From NCBI GenBank assembly GCA_946894095.1, contig OX335652.1, positions 6,099,001 to 6,163,000 of the forward strand: a stretch of 64,000 bases of DNA, read 5' to 3'. Shown one piece after another: positions 35,866 through 45,893 of this stretch; the stretch's first letter is position 1; each line of letters starts with the position of its first letter. The translations under genes were made by a program, and so were the position numbers. This DNA is from Incurvaria masculella (Eukaryota > Arthropoda > Insecta > Lepidoptera > Incurvariidae). The notes beneath the pieces were generated by a model. The model saw nothing but the letters and a program-made list of their open reading frames with translations, was not told the origin of the DNA and did no database searches.

Positions 35866-35879
35866 AGTACGGAGGTGAA

Positions 35880-36544
35880 GGTTCTCCGCTCGCTGATCGG
35901 CACTTTGTGAATATCATTGAGCCAATTTCATATCTTTACATATTTCGGTTGGCTTAGTCTAAACACAGCATTGTGGTATTTTAAATATGTTATTGAATAA
36001 AACACGTAATGGCATTATGTCACCCTTTTTAGTTAAGTCATAGAGAGTAAGAAACCTTTTTTACACACTTTGTATTAAAAGTTGAATATAATGAAAAATG
36101 CACTGTTTATTATTTTTTTACAGATTTTTTTCTTTAACACCAAACACGAATACACAAATCTTACAACTGATGATAAAAAGGTATTTAATTTATATTGTAT
36201 AAGACCGTTTCGAAACTCTTATATTTTTTGCTTGTTAGCATTATTACACGTTATTGTTTTAATCGATCACTTTGTTTTTTTTTTGTATTTCTGGCGGGTG
36301 CCCGTATATTTCTTTTAAATCCATATATGTACCTGGAAACAAAATAAAATGATATCAAACATTCATCAGAAATATAAATTAATTGGCGTCGAGCGAATAT
36401 GATTATCTCGATATGATTTATAAGAAGGCGATAGCATGAGAAGTTTGATTAGAAAAAAACTTCAGCACGAACGCGAAAAAATATTTAAGAAAATTCTTGG
36501 AAATGAATAATGTAATGGATAATTATTATAATTTTTTTTTATTT
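35880..36544. other. 5' flank of the GPCR gene; no promoter element recognised
   Basis: AT-rich sequence upstream of exon 1. I could not identify a convincing initiator, TATA box or 5' UTR exon. Confidence 0.35.
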
Positions 36545-36700
36545 CGGCAAAATAAATACACACTCTGTGAACATTTCAGCTGCCTACCTATTACGGTTCA
36601 TGAGATACAGCCCTGTGACAGACGGACGGACGGACGTACGGACAGCGGAGGCTTAGTAATAGGGTTCCGTTGGCAACCTTTGGGTATGGAACCCTAAAAA
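36545..36700 (-). repeat. GGTTCCGTACC foldback repeat, copy 9 (hairpin-side half)
   Basis: Minus copy from the GGCAAAATAAATACACACTC block to CGGAACCCTAAAAA or variant. The palindrome end is missing, replaced by a T-rich stretch. Confidence 0.9.
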
Positions 36701-37630
36701 CCTGCCTTATATTGCACGACGACATTGTACTGGATCTATGTTTACAGTTTTCTGCATTTACGAATCTATTACGTTCAGATTTGTTTTATGGTTTTTTATG
36801 TGTTTTATTGGTTAAATTATACAAAATTTAGGAATCTTGAAATGTGTGAGTTGCGGACTGATCAACATAAGGTTAAGGATTGAACCTGTCTATTGACCTC
36901 CACGTTTATTGTTTTCAAGAAATTAGTCCATACATCATAAGTCCATTTTAAAAAAGTGGTAGATAAAATATATTTTTTTCAAGCTAAACACGCTACTAAT
37001 TCTTCATTTAACGTGCAAAGATTGGCTCCGGTGAAAGACATCAAATGCGAAATTCCTGATCATTTCAATCTTCGTTGAATTCAACAAAAGAATCGCAGAA
37101 GGGACTGATTCCATTATGGCGAATGATAAAATGGAAGAAATCATGAGTCGCGTGCTTTCATCATAGTTAAAATTGGATTTTCCGGTAATAAAGTGATTGT
37201 GAATCCAGGGCTTATTCAATGATGCAGACAATTCGAAATGTTTTAGTTTGATACGCGTTTTGTTTCTCTATGAGATTCAAAAGTATCATACTTTCTATAT
37301 CATTAATTTACTTTTTTGTGACATAATTGCTTTTTTTTTACAATATTTTTATATTATTATGTCTTTTGCTTAACTCCTATATTTTGTTCACCTTTAAATG
37401 TGTTTCAAAAAAATTTTGTAGTGGCGACAGATTTAATGTCCAATGGTTTGGTTTATTCTTTTGTAATTCTTAACTGTCTCTATTTTTATTTTATTTTATT
37501 TGCGAAACAAACAGTCCATGTGTGGTTTCTCCATGATTGAGAAATATCAAATCAAATCACATCCTATATTTACTTTTTTGGCCATACAGCATAGCAAATA
37601 GTATTTTAAATAAATAAATAATTAAAGTAA
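36701..37630. other. No gene recognised
   Basis: AT-rich. A (TTTTA)n run near 37484-37500 followed by GCGAAACAAACAGTCC may be a LINE 3' tail in minus orientation. Confidence 0.35.
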
Positions 37631-37632
37631 TA

Positions 37633-38913
37633 GGTCGGGGAAAAAGTCTTTTCGCATTATAGTATGTATGAACTTGTAATAAAATCTCTTTGGCTATACT
37701 ATTTGTATCTGGCTGGTTTTTATGTATCATTGAAAGTTTAAATATTAAAGAACATAATTCCAAATTCAAATTAGGAAAATGTGTGATTCTCATTTGTTTT
37801 TCGTACTGTCAAAATGAGTGAATCTAATGAAGAAATTCGATACATTTTAAAATTTTACTACAAAAAAGGTAAAAATGCAACGCAAGCCGCGAAAAAAATT
37901 TGCGATGTTTATGGACCTAGTGCAGTGTCTGTGAGAGTAGCACAAATTTGGTTTAAGCGTTTTCAATCCGGAAATTTTGATGTCAAAGATGCACGTCGCT
38001 CTGGTCGCCCTATTACGGATAAAATGGATGCCATTTTTGAAAAAGTGGAGCAAGATCGGCATATTAGTAGTTACGACGTAGCTGAAGAACTAAGAATTGA
38101 CCACAAAACAGTTTTGGCGCATTTGAAAAAAACTGGGTACACAAAAAAGCTCGATATTTGGGTACCTCACGAGCTCACTGAAAGAAACCTAATGAACCGT
38201 GTACTCATTTGTGATTCTTTATTACGACGTAATGAAACCGAACCATTTTTGAAGAAGCTGATAACTGGTGATGAAAAGTGGATCACGTACGACAAGAACG
38301 TGCGAAAAAGGTCGTGGTCAAAGGCCGGTCAAGCTTCACAGACTGTGGCGAAACCCGGGTTAACTCACAACAAGGTGATGCTGTGTGTGTGGTGGGATTG
38401 GAAGGGCATTATTCATTATGAGCTGTTACCACCAGGCAGGACCATCGATTCTGAACTCTACTGCGAACAACTGATGAGATTAAAGCAAGAAGTTGAGAGA
38501 AAGCGGCCGGAATTAATCAACAGAAGGGGTGTGGTTTTTCATCATGATAACGCAAGACCTCACACATCTTTAGCCACTCAGCAAAAACTAAGAGAGTTTG
38601 GCTGGGAGGTGTTAATGCATCCGCCGTTTAGTCCTGACCTTGCACCTTCAGATTTCCACCTGTTTAGGTCTCTTCAGAATTCTTTAGGCAGTGTCAGGTT
38701 AACATCACGAGAGGACTGCCAAAACCACTTGTCGCGGTATATTGATCAGAAGTCCCAATATTTCTATAGCAATGGGATCATGTCCCTACCTACAAGATGG
38801 CAAAAAGTTATGAAACAAAATGGTACCTATATACTTTAGTTAAATGTAAATAAACCATATTAAAAAATGTTTTGAATTTTCTTAAAAAATGCGAAGAAAC
38901 TTTTTTAATATTT
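37633..38913 (+). mobile_element. mariner transposon, full length
   Basis: Inverted repeats of 28 bp lie at 37633-37660 and 38886-38913, directly flanked by TA at 37631-37632 and 38914-38915. The inner 20 bp match at 17 positions (AAAAAGTcttTTCGCATT type), while the outer 8 bp differ. Length is about 1.28 kb, typical of mariner, and one transposase gene fills the interior. Confidence 0.9.
37814..38839 (+). CDS. mariner transposase, intact
   Basis: 341 residues, the normal length for mariner. The protein cuts and pastes the element at TA dinucleotides in the nucleus. Residues about 1-115 are the two helix-turn-helix DNA-binding units, with IWFKRFQSGNFDVKDARRSG and a GRP hook. A WVPHELTERN linker follows. 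The catalytic DDE/D domain shows ITGDEKW (first Asp), HHDNARPHTS (second Asp) and PFSPDLAPSDFHLF (third Asp), with 34 residues between the second and third Asp: the D,D34D signature of true mariners. No stop or frameshift interrupts it. By overall look it is closer to the cecropia/mellifera side than to irritans, but that is an impression. The short minus frame at 37847-38062 is a shadow. Confidence 0.97.
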   Translation: MSESNEEIRYILKFYYKKGKNATQAAKKICDVYGPSAVSVRVAQIWFKRFQSGNFDVKDARRSGRPITDKMDAIFEKVEQDRHISSYDVAEELRIDHKTVLAHLKKTGYTKKLDIWVPHELTERNLMNRVLICDSLLRRNETEPFLKKLITGDEKWITYDKNVRKRSWSKAGQASQTVAKPGLTHNKVMLCVWWDWKGIIHYELLPPGRTIDSELYCEQLMRLKQEVERKRPELINRRGVVFHHDNARPHTSLATQQKLREFGWEVLMHPPFSPDLAPSDFHLFRSLQNSLGSVRLTSREDCQNHLSRYIDQKSQYFYSNGIMSLPTRWQKVMKQNGTYIL

Positions 38914-38915
38914 TA

Positions 38916-39340
38916 ACTTAGAAATAAAATTTAGAAATGAAACAAAATGTATTTCTCAAATTTTGTCTTTCATAAAATATGATTAGAGAAACTTAATGTT
39001 TCCTTAATAACGCCAAATACATTTACTAAAGGTCTTGCTTTGCCATCCTTTACCGCCTTGTTCTCAGCGTCCGACCAGACGTCTCGTCAAAGTGAGTGGA
39101 GGGTGCCAATTCAATGATCGGCAGGCCTAATTGGGTTTGAATCGTATTATCTTTGCATAAAGTCACGATCTTATACCATAAATTAGTAAAATTTATTTAA
39201 GGGGAAAATCAAGTATATTTTAAGATCATAATAATATTATATCAGAATTAATGTGCTGTTATATTGTACGTACGTAGCTATTCAATGATTAAGGAAAATA
39301 ATAAATACTTGCTTCGGTCTGTTTATCAGTAATATGCTGC
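38916..39340. other. No gene recognised
   Basis: AT-rich flank of the mariner insertion. Confidence 0.4.
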
Positions 39341-39440
39341 TGCTATACCACTTAACGTCCTGGCTTGGCACCTAATTCCTTCGTGAATGTGGAGTGTTGG
39401 GCTAATATAATGACAATATATGTGCTGACATTCAAAACAA
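39341..39440 (+). repeat. tRNA-derived SINE, 3' fragment
   Basis: It contains CCTGGCTTGGCACCTAATTC and TTGGGCTAATATAATGAC, a SINE 3' portion immediately before a complete copy in the same orientation. Confidence 0.75.
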
Positions 39441-39444
39441 CATT

Positions 39445-39852
39445 GAGCGGCTCGTAGCCTAGTGGCGCGGGGACAGGCCTAGCGTACCAGAGGCCTGGGT
39501 TCAATACCGACATGCACCACTGTCTTTCTCTTTCCTAGTTCGATAAGTGCATTTCGTCACGAATGCGAGCTGCTCCATGGTTCGGAATCCATGTAAAGCT
39601 GTAGATCCCCTTCCCCTACTAGGTGGTAGGGTTTAAGACCGCCCGGGCTCGTACCATCGCATTGGACGAAAAGATGGTTGAAGCGGCAATGAAAAATTGT
39701 CCGTGTTTTCCATCCAGTTCAATGTAGCCGTGCTCATAAAGGGAAGGTCCTGGCATGGCACCAAATTACTTCGGGAATGTTTTGTATTGGGCTAATATCA
39801 TAACGGTAGTTGTGTGGTATTAGCCATCCATGTCAGGTCGCAAAAAGAAAAA
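39445..39852 (+). repeat. tRNA-derived SINE, full-length reference copy
   Basis: About 408 bp. The head carries pol III box A (TAGCCTAGTGGC, 39455-39466) and box B (GGTTCAATACC, 39498-39508), so it derives from a tRNA gene. The body has TTCGTCACGAATGCGAGCTG, CTACTAGGTGGTAGGG, CGTACCATCGCATTGGACG and TTTTCCATCCAGTTCAATGT. The 3' end reads ATTAGCCATCCATGTCAGGT followed by an A-rich tail. The other SINE calls here were made by comparison with this copy. It codes for nothing and would depend on a LINE for mobility. Confidence 0.9.
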
Positions 39853-40846
39853 TCAGATAACATAATTATCTGAATATATATATATTTATAATACTGTACG
39901 AATATTATATATCTAAGTATGATGATGTAAGCAAGTGAAAATTTTGATCAGGATTTAGCGAAAAGTTCTGAGTTGAGAGATGCGATGGCTGGCGCGGCGT
40001 GATGCTCGTGAACGGTTTCTGTTTGTGGGGACTATTGATATTTGTTATGAACGGTTACATATGGCATGATCTGTAGATTTTTGATCATTCATATAAATTA
40101 AATGTATTTACCTGTGTTATTCTGTCATGCCGGGCCATAAAAATAAAATAGAATAGTTTGAAAATGACAATTCCGTGTTCGAACGAGGGACTAGAAGAGC
40201 TGATCTGAGACAGTTTTGTTTTAGAAAATAAGTTTTTTCCAAAATAAAGTTCCGGTTCCCCATGTTTTGATACGTTTCACTGAGCTACGCCACCCCCCGA
40301 GCACGCCACGACGTGACATATTCTCATATTATCATCAACGATAAATACTTGCTATTTATGCTACTATAGGAATTAAAATATTATATTCACACAAACGGTT
40401 ACCAATAACCCACATGTATGCAAGCAATGGCAAATACTTTTGTAAATTTGGACCTAAGTCGGCGTTGAAGAAATTCAGGTAAGTTTTTTGCTAGTTCTTC
40501 TTCCCTGTAAATTCTGAACTGGCTAATGCACAAACAACAAACAATAAACAATATTTGAGGAGTATGTTTAATTCACATATGGATAACGGATAGTTAAAAA
40601 ATAAGTTTAACGCGTTTAAAAAAAAAAAAACAAAATATTAGTACTTTTTTAATTTATCGAATATAACCCACATACATTATGTACAATCAAATTTATCTTA
40701 AACATTTTTGATTAAATAATTCCTGTAGGCCATAAGGCCTGTGTGGTGGAAGGGTTATAACATAGGCAATTAAAACAAATTGAGTGTAAATACAATAAAA
40801 AACCTTATAATTGTACTATAAGTTCGAAGTTAAAAAACACCACCGA
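39853..40846. other. No gene recognised
   Basis: AT-rich; includes a poly(A) run near 40618-40631. Confidence 0.4.
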
Positions 40847-41347
40847 TGTTCACGCCAATATGGCATGGGTGACCTATGTGGGTAGTTTGCACTTCACAAG
40901 CATTCAATCCCATCCGAAGTTTTCCTATGCCACTCTCTCTCTCGCTCTGCTACTAGCTGTCAAGCATGGTGCACGCATGCGCCGCGTTCCCGAAAACTTT
41001 CATCGCGGAGCTCCTCTTAGGGCTCCACGTCCGCAACCCGCCGCGTGCCCGACCACGCTGTGTCGTCTCGTCTAGGCGAAGTGCTGTGCCGCCGACCGCT
41101 GTCCCGGGACCTGACGCCTAGGAGCTGGTACTGCTGGAGGTAGGTGGCTGTTCCTACTCCTGTGGTGGCCCGCTGTGACGTCCCGAGGCTACCCGGCATT
41201 GCAACTCCTTCGCTAGTGAAGTGCGACCTGCCTGGGCGCGTACAACCGGTTAGATTTAATGATAACGTCGTTTATTAATAAAAATTGCAAAAAGTGACAA
41301 GTTAAGTCACTCATTAATATAATTTTAGTACTGCCGTCACTTCTGCA
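40847..41347. mobile_element. Candidate solo LTR, about 501 bp
   Basis: It starts TGTTCACGCC and ends CTTCTGCA, with flanks ACCGA (40842-40846) and ACCGG (41348-41352): a 5-bp target duplication with one mismatch. The interior is GC-rich with CTCTCTCTCTCGCTCTGCTA and has an AATAAA near 41276. No gag/pol follows. Direct evidence is limited to ends and composition, so family is unassigned. The frames at 40860-41075 and 41017-41199 are composition artefacts. Confidence 0.45.
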
Positions 41348-41583
41348 ACCGGACCTAAGTCTTGATTAATTTTTAAGCCTCTGGGAGTTCAGTTTCATTT
41401 TCATACAATAATGTTATGTCCGTTATGATTAAATTTTAATGAAGGGTTGGCAGGTAAACACACAATGTGTACACAGGGCCCATGCGTTGAGGTCCCAACT
41501 CTACCGGGTCGGATTTTGAAAAATTCAATTACGCGTATCTGGGAAATGATTTAAAGTAGGATTTAAGGGACAAAATGTTGGTT

Positions 41584-41861
41584 TTTTAGGGTTCCGTACC
41601 CAAAGGGTGCCAATGGACCCTATTACTAAGCCTCGTCGGTCCGTCTGTCAAAGGGCTGTATCTCATGAACCGTAATAGCTAGGTAGCAAAAATTTTCACC
41701 TAATGTCTATTTATTTTTCCGCTACAATAACCAATAGGTTAAATTAAAAATATATAAAAAGTAAAGAGGCCCCATACAAAAAACGGTTATTTTTGGATTA
41801 AATATTGTACAATGGAACGGAACCCTTAGTGTGCAAGTCCTACTCGCACTTGGCCGATTTT
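41584..41861 (+). repeat. GGTTCCGTACC foldback repeat, copy 10
   Basis: Near full length, but (GTCC)n is reduced to a single CGGTCCGTCTGTC and the second hairpin arm is mutated (ATGGACCCT). Ends CTTGGCCGATTTTG. Confidence 0.92.
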
Positions 41862-42478
41862 GTATATTTTATATAACACTTAAATAAATAAACATAAGGA
41901 AAAAACTTTTAGCACATTTCATACACCTGTTATAAGACTTGACGAACGAGACTAGTTCACCATTTGAAAACTTCTGACACACAAATATTCCCTTGATTTG
42001 ATTACTTTAAATCTAACCATTTTCGGTTTGTTTTTATTCCTAGTATTTATTATTAAATTTAACTTTTATCACATCGTCCAACCCATCCTTTAATCACATC
42101 TGCATAAACAAATAATTTTTAAAAATAAAAAGTGCTCTATCATAGCAACATCATGAATATAGTAACATCAACCTCATACTTCCAACATTACAGGCATATT
42201 GCAAGCATTCAAATATAATATTAATGTATTCAAAATGGATGAATAGATAAATTTGCGAACTTAGTATTTCTAGACAGGAATAGGAGGAACCATGAGCGGA
42301 GTTCAAGCGAGTCTTGCTGGCGGCGATACAATGCTCCAATCCAATTCAAAGAAATATTATAGCGATTGGACTGTTGGTGTGGGCTCACCACGCGAGTGTG
42401 TTTATTTATCTATTTATTGAATTCGCGAACTAATCGTAACCAAAACACAGAATTGTTAAAATTAAACGGATTCAGGGC
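41862..42478. other. No gene recognised
   Basis: AT-rich. Confidence 0.4.
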
Positions 42479-42593
42479 GTGTATTCTTGGCATTCAGTCA
42501 TTGCGGATTCAGTAGAGTTAACAGTAATGTCAAAGTAAATTATTATTTTGTGAACTCTACTGAATCCGCAATGACTGAATGCCAAGAATACAC
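42479..42593. mobile_element. Perfect 41-bp inverted pair, MITE-like
   Basis: Arms 42479-42519 and 42553-42593 are exact reverse complements (outer ends GTGTATTCTTGGCATTCAGT, inner ends GATTCAGTAGAGTT), separated by 33 bp. A similar motif ATATTCTTGGCCAT recurs just outside at 42625-42638. No coding. Confidence 0.85.
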
Positions 42594-42875
42594 GTCCAGG
42601 TCATTTTAACAAAGGGTAGTGCATATATTCTTGGCCATAGTTAAAGTATTACGACTCCGACCCAATATGTCCCAAAACATATAGTAATATTAATGTGTAC
42701 TATGCTTTCAAGATTGAAAATGAGCGAAAATAGATTAAGAAATATTTTTTTATTAAAAACGCAACCAAAAGCAGGCTCACCTGTAGTTTTGTGTCGACTT
42801 AGTTACTATAACAATGTTTTAACCAAACTAAAACAAAATAAAGATGAATATGTAAAGGTCCCTTTTTTCTCTGTT

Positions 42876-43205
42876 CATTTTTTTATGGAATCTGACATGG
42901 ATGGCTAATACCATATAACTACCGTTATTATATAAGCCCAATAAACCATATTTCCGAAGGAATTAGGTGCCATGCCAGGACCTTCCCTTTATGATCATGG
43001 CTACATTGAACTTGATGGAAAAGATAGACAATTATACATTGCCGCTTTATCCATAGTTTCATCCAATGCGGTGGTACCCTACTACCGAGTAGAGGAGAAG
43101 GACAGCTTTTATTCGTAACGGAATGCACTTATCCAACTCAGAAAGATGAAGAAAGTGGTTATTTGAACCCAGACTTCTCGCATTCTGTCACATACTGCCA
43201 TGGCA
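42876..43205 (-). repeat. tRNA-derived SINE, nearly full copy
   Basis: Minus orientation: 3' end (GACATGGATGGCTAATACCA), GGTGCCATGCCAGGACCTTC, CATCCAATGCGGTGGTACCC, then a box B-like TTTGAACCCAGACTTCT in the head. It abuts a LINE remnant at 43238. Confidence 0.88.
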
Positions 43206-43237
43206 TTCTGCCATTACATATTCTCACCTCTCCTAGA

Positions 43238-43685
43238 AAAGATGACATGGACATTAAGAGGCAGAGGCGGTCGCTGTCGGTGGTCGGTAATATGCTGGTG
43301 AGAAGCTTCACCAGGTGCACGAAACGAGTGAAATGAACACTGTTTACAGCGTACTGCCAAACGTTCTACAAGTGTCAGCTGTGAACGAACTATGCGAAAA
43401 GATCGCACGATAGCATTCGTGTTCAATATAATAATACGTTCCGGCAGCTAATGGGCCTGCCGCGCTACTGCGTTCGTGGGATATCTGATTGGTTCCACTC
43501 AGCAATCTTTCAGAAATGGAATGGGATTTTGCTTTCGTGACTGATTTTATCTTTTTAAATTATTGTATTGATCTTATTTTAATGTTCGTTTATAGTAATT
43601 GCTTTAGATGTATGTAAAACATTGACAAATTATGAACCTTGGGTCTGCCAATAAACATTATTATTATTATTAATATTATTATAAA
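43238..43685 (+). pseudogene. LINE reverse transcriptase C-terminal remnant with (ATT)n tail
   Basis: The plus strand reads KDDMDIKRQRRSLSVVGNML, VRSFTRCTKRVK, stop, TLFTAYCQTFYKCQL, stop, TNYAKRSHDSIRVQYNNTFR and QLMGLPRYCVRG. This is the post-RT region of an insect LINE, where the family normally has an uninterrupted run through 'YCQ.FY.C.LW..Y...A...LRV.YNN.FR.LMGLPR'. Two TGA codons, one likely replacing the Trp, show it is dead. A 3' region ending GGGTCTGCCAATAAACATTA and an (ATT)n tail closes it near 43685. The short spacing between coding and tail suggests an internal deletion. Confidence 0.85.
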
Positions 43686-45510
43686 AGGCAAGTCCTCTAA
43701 CCCCGGGACCACGAGCTGTGCTTTTATATATTATCCGAAAATCTAGTTACTTTAATATCACAAGACAGCTCTATACAGTTCGCAAAGCTTTTCCAACTTT
43801 ATAAAACCGGAAAGTATCACAGTTTGAATGGTCTGCCTCGCACAGTAGTCGGTAGAGGAAAGTGCTTGCACAGACTCCGGAGAACGGAATCCATGGCTGC
43901 GTTCTGTGACGCCTACCCTCGGCGCACTATACAGATGGGATCACTACCACATTTTTGGCACTTAGCTTGGCCTTCATATTGTTTTTAAGACACCTAACTG
44001 AACTATTAAGTCGTAACATATAAAATTGGCGATTTGTCCAACTGGCCACTTTGATTTCAAATATTTTCCAAATTGAAATGTCTCTTAAACTATCTGAGGA
44101 ACCCGGCTCCGCTCGGGTCGTTTTGGACTGATGTCAGTCTGAATTATTTCCTGGTTAAAAGTAGCCCAAAGGTCTGGTCCAAAAGGCTTGTCCACCACAA
44201 TGTATCCATCTGCAAAGTTGTCTGAGCCGATAAGGCATTATTTAATGAGAAACATATATACATACCCATTCATAGCTAAAAATGTTTACAAAAAAGTTAA
44301 AACCATGAACTGCCAGAACCTACACACTGGTAATGTTACATTGAAATGGATAGAAAACGAACACCGGTAGCATTAACCTTACCAACTAGTAAGTACGTAA
44401 GGGGACCTAAACTTTTACGTGGAATCCAAACCACAGCCAGCTTCAACATCTGGTAACGCGTCCCTAATCTGACTGCGCCCAGAGATGTTATAAGTAGATT
44501 AAATACGCATATTTACCGGGTAAGTGGTTCGTTAGTAATAAGAACTCTCACAGGTCACCCCTCTGGTAATTAAGCATTTTATTATGTAGCCTATACGTTT
44601 TGAGTAGAGTCAGCGGGAAATATCAAGCCATAGATACTTCGGTAAAATTAGCACCGAAATCCAATGAATGGCAGCAAAAGCCTAAATGTGATGTATATGA
44701 ATCCCTAACTTGAGGAACGTTGCGTGTTTTTGAAGAATTACGTGTAGAAACAAAGGCAGATAGCGACTATGAGTGATACTCGTTCTTTCGGAGTCAGTGC
44801 GCGTATTTTACCGTATCACCAGTGCAGACGAAAATTATTTTGGTCGGTTTATTTAAAACTAATTTCTGCCTGCGGTTTCGCTCGTGCTAGAAACCGTTGA
44901 ATTGCATCAGAAATAAATCTACATAAAACCTTTAATCGTCAATTCACCCCTATAAGGTTTAATTTTAGCCATCTAGGGTTTCAAAATTGATCCCATTTTC
45001 GTTATTAAGAACGAACTTACGTAGAAATAAATAATTTCAATTAAGTTAGTAGAATAAAGTATGAATCTAGGCGTTCGCTTTGTACGTGTGTATCGTATAA
45101 ATGGTTAATCTGATGGCTTTTTTCTAATCCATACAATAATCAGAGCTAGCGTTGGAATGAACATAGCGTTGGTGCCACCGCTAGCTGACGTTGGTGGCGC
45201 AAAACTAAAAGTTATCGAATACCTCTTTAGGTACAAAGACATAGTTTTAAATGTAAGTTACATAACTTTAAGTAACCATTTAAAATAAATATATTTAAAG
45301 TGGATAAATTCGTAGTGATCCCGTTGCAGTTAAAGACGGTGTACCTTGTATTCAAGGTATATAGGTGAGTCCGACAAATGGACCGTTAAAATTCAAATTG
45401 AGAACTTTTTGCGGCTACGTCCAGGACAAATTCGAAATCCAGGCGTCGAGTTGCAGTTACCTACCTCTAATGCAAAGCCCTTTTTACCGGACTGCGCAAG
45501 AAGGGAATTA
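43686..45510. other. No gene; one dispersed-repeat fragment
   Basis: AT-rich apart from 44095-44215. The segment near 44870-44890 (GCCTGCGGTTTCGCTCGTGC) also looks repeat-derived. Confidence 0.4.
44095..44215 (-). repeat. Fragment of the 'TATAAATGCGAAAGT' repeat
   Basis: CCCGGCTCCGCTCGGGTCGT and GGACTGATGTCAGTCTGAAT are the reverse complement of the 3' part of the repeat at 22652-22925. Confidence 0.6.
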
Positions 45511-45893
45511 TTATGTAACTGGATATGGATGGCTAATACCACACCTACCGTAATTCCCGAAGGAATTAGGTGCCATGCCAGGACCTTCCCTTTTTGATGG
45601 AAAACACGGACATTTTTTTATTGCCGTTTCAACCACCTTTTTATTCAATGAAATGGTACCCAACCAAGCGGGTTTAACCCTAGCATCTAGTAAGCGAAGG
45701 GTCTTACTGTTGTACATGAATCCCGAACCATGAAACCTCGCACATGGCACTTATCGAACTTATGAAAACTCAGAATGAGAAAGAAAGTGGTGATGAACGG
45801 GCAGGGATCCATTTGAACCCATGACTTCTAGCATGGAAGGCAAGTCCATACGTCCCTGAGCTCAATCCGCTCGATAGATTACGACCTTCCGTC
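45511..45893 (-). repeat. tRNA-derived SINE, full-length copy
   Basis: Minus orientation from ATGTAACTGGATATGGATGG to the head near 45830-45893, where the reverse strand carries GGGTTCAAATGGATCC near box B and an AGCTCAGGGACG box A-like motif. All body blocks match 39445-39852. Confidence 0.9.

Larger units (their letters stand above)
35130..35879 (-). repeat. Tandem triplication of GPCR exon 1, 256-bp unit
   Basis: Three direct copies each run from an intronic TTTTTCCCAAAACACACAC block through exon 1 to GTACGGAGGTGAA just upstream of the ATG. ATGs are at 35865, 35609 and 35352; splice donors follow 35647, 35391 and 35149. Spacing is 256 bp from C to B and 257 bp from B to A at the ATG, shortened by a 15-base deletion in A. 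Upstream of the distal copy the sequence diverges (GGTTCTCCGCTCGC), which marks the original 5' flank. Confidence 0.93.

Noticed and set aside
35407..35878. Two near-identical 71-codon plus-strand frames
   Set aside because: Antisense shadows of the duplicated exon.
35246..35903. Overlapping Ser/Arg-rich frames of 124-132 codons on the minus strand
   Set aside because: Alternate frames of the tandem GPCR exon 1 copies; the real frame carries the TM1 signature.
40860..41199. GC-rich open frames on both strands
   Set aside because: Composition artefact of the candidate LTR; no domain or conserved motif seen.
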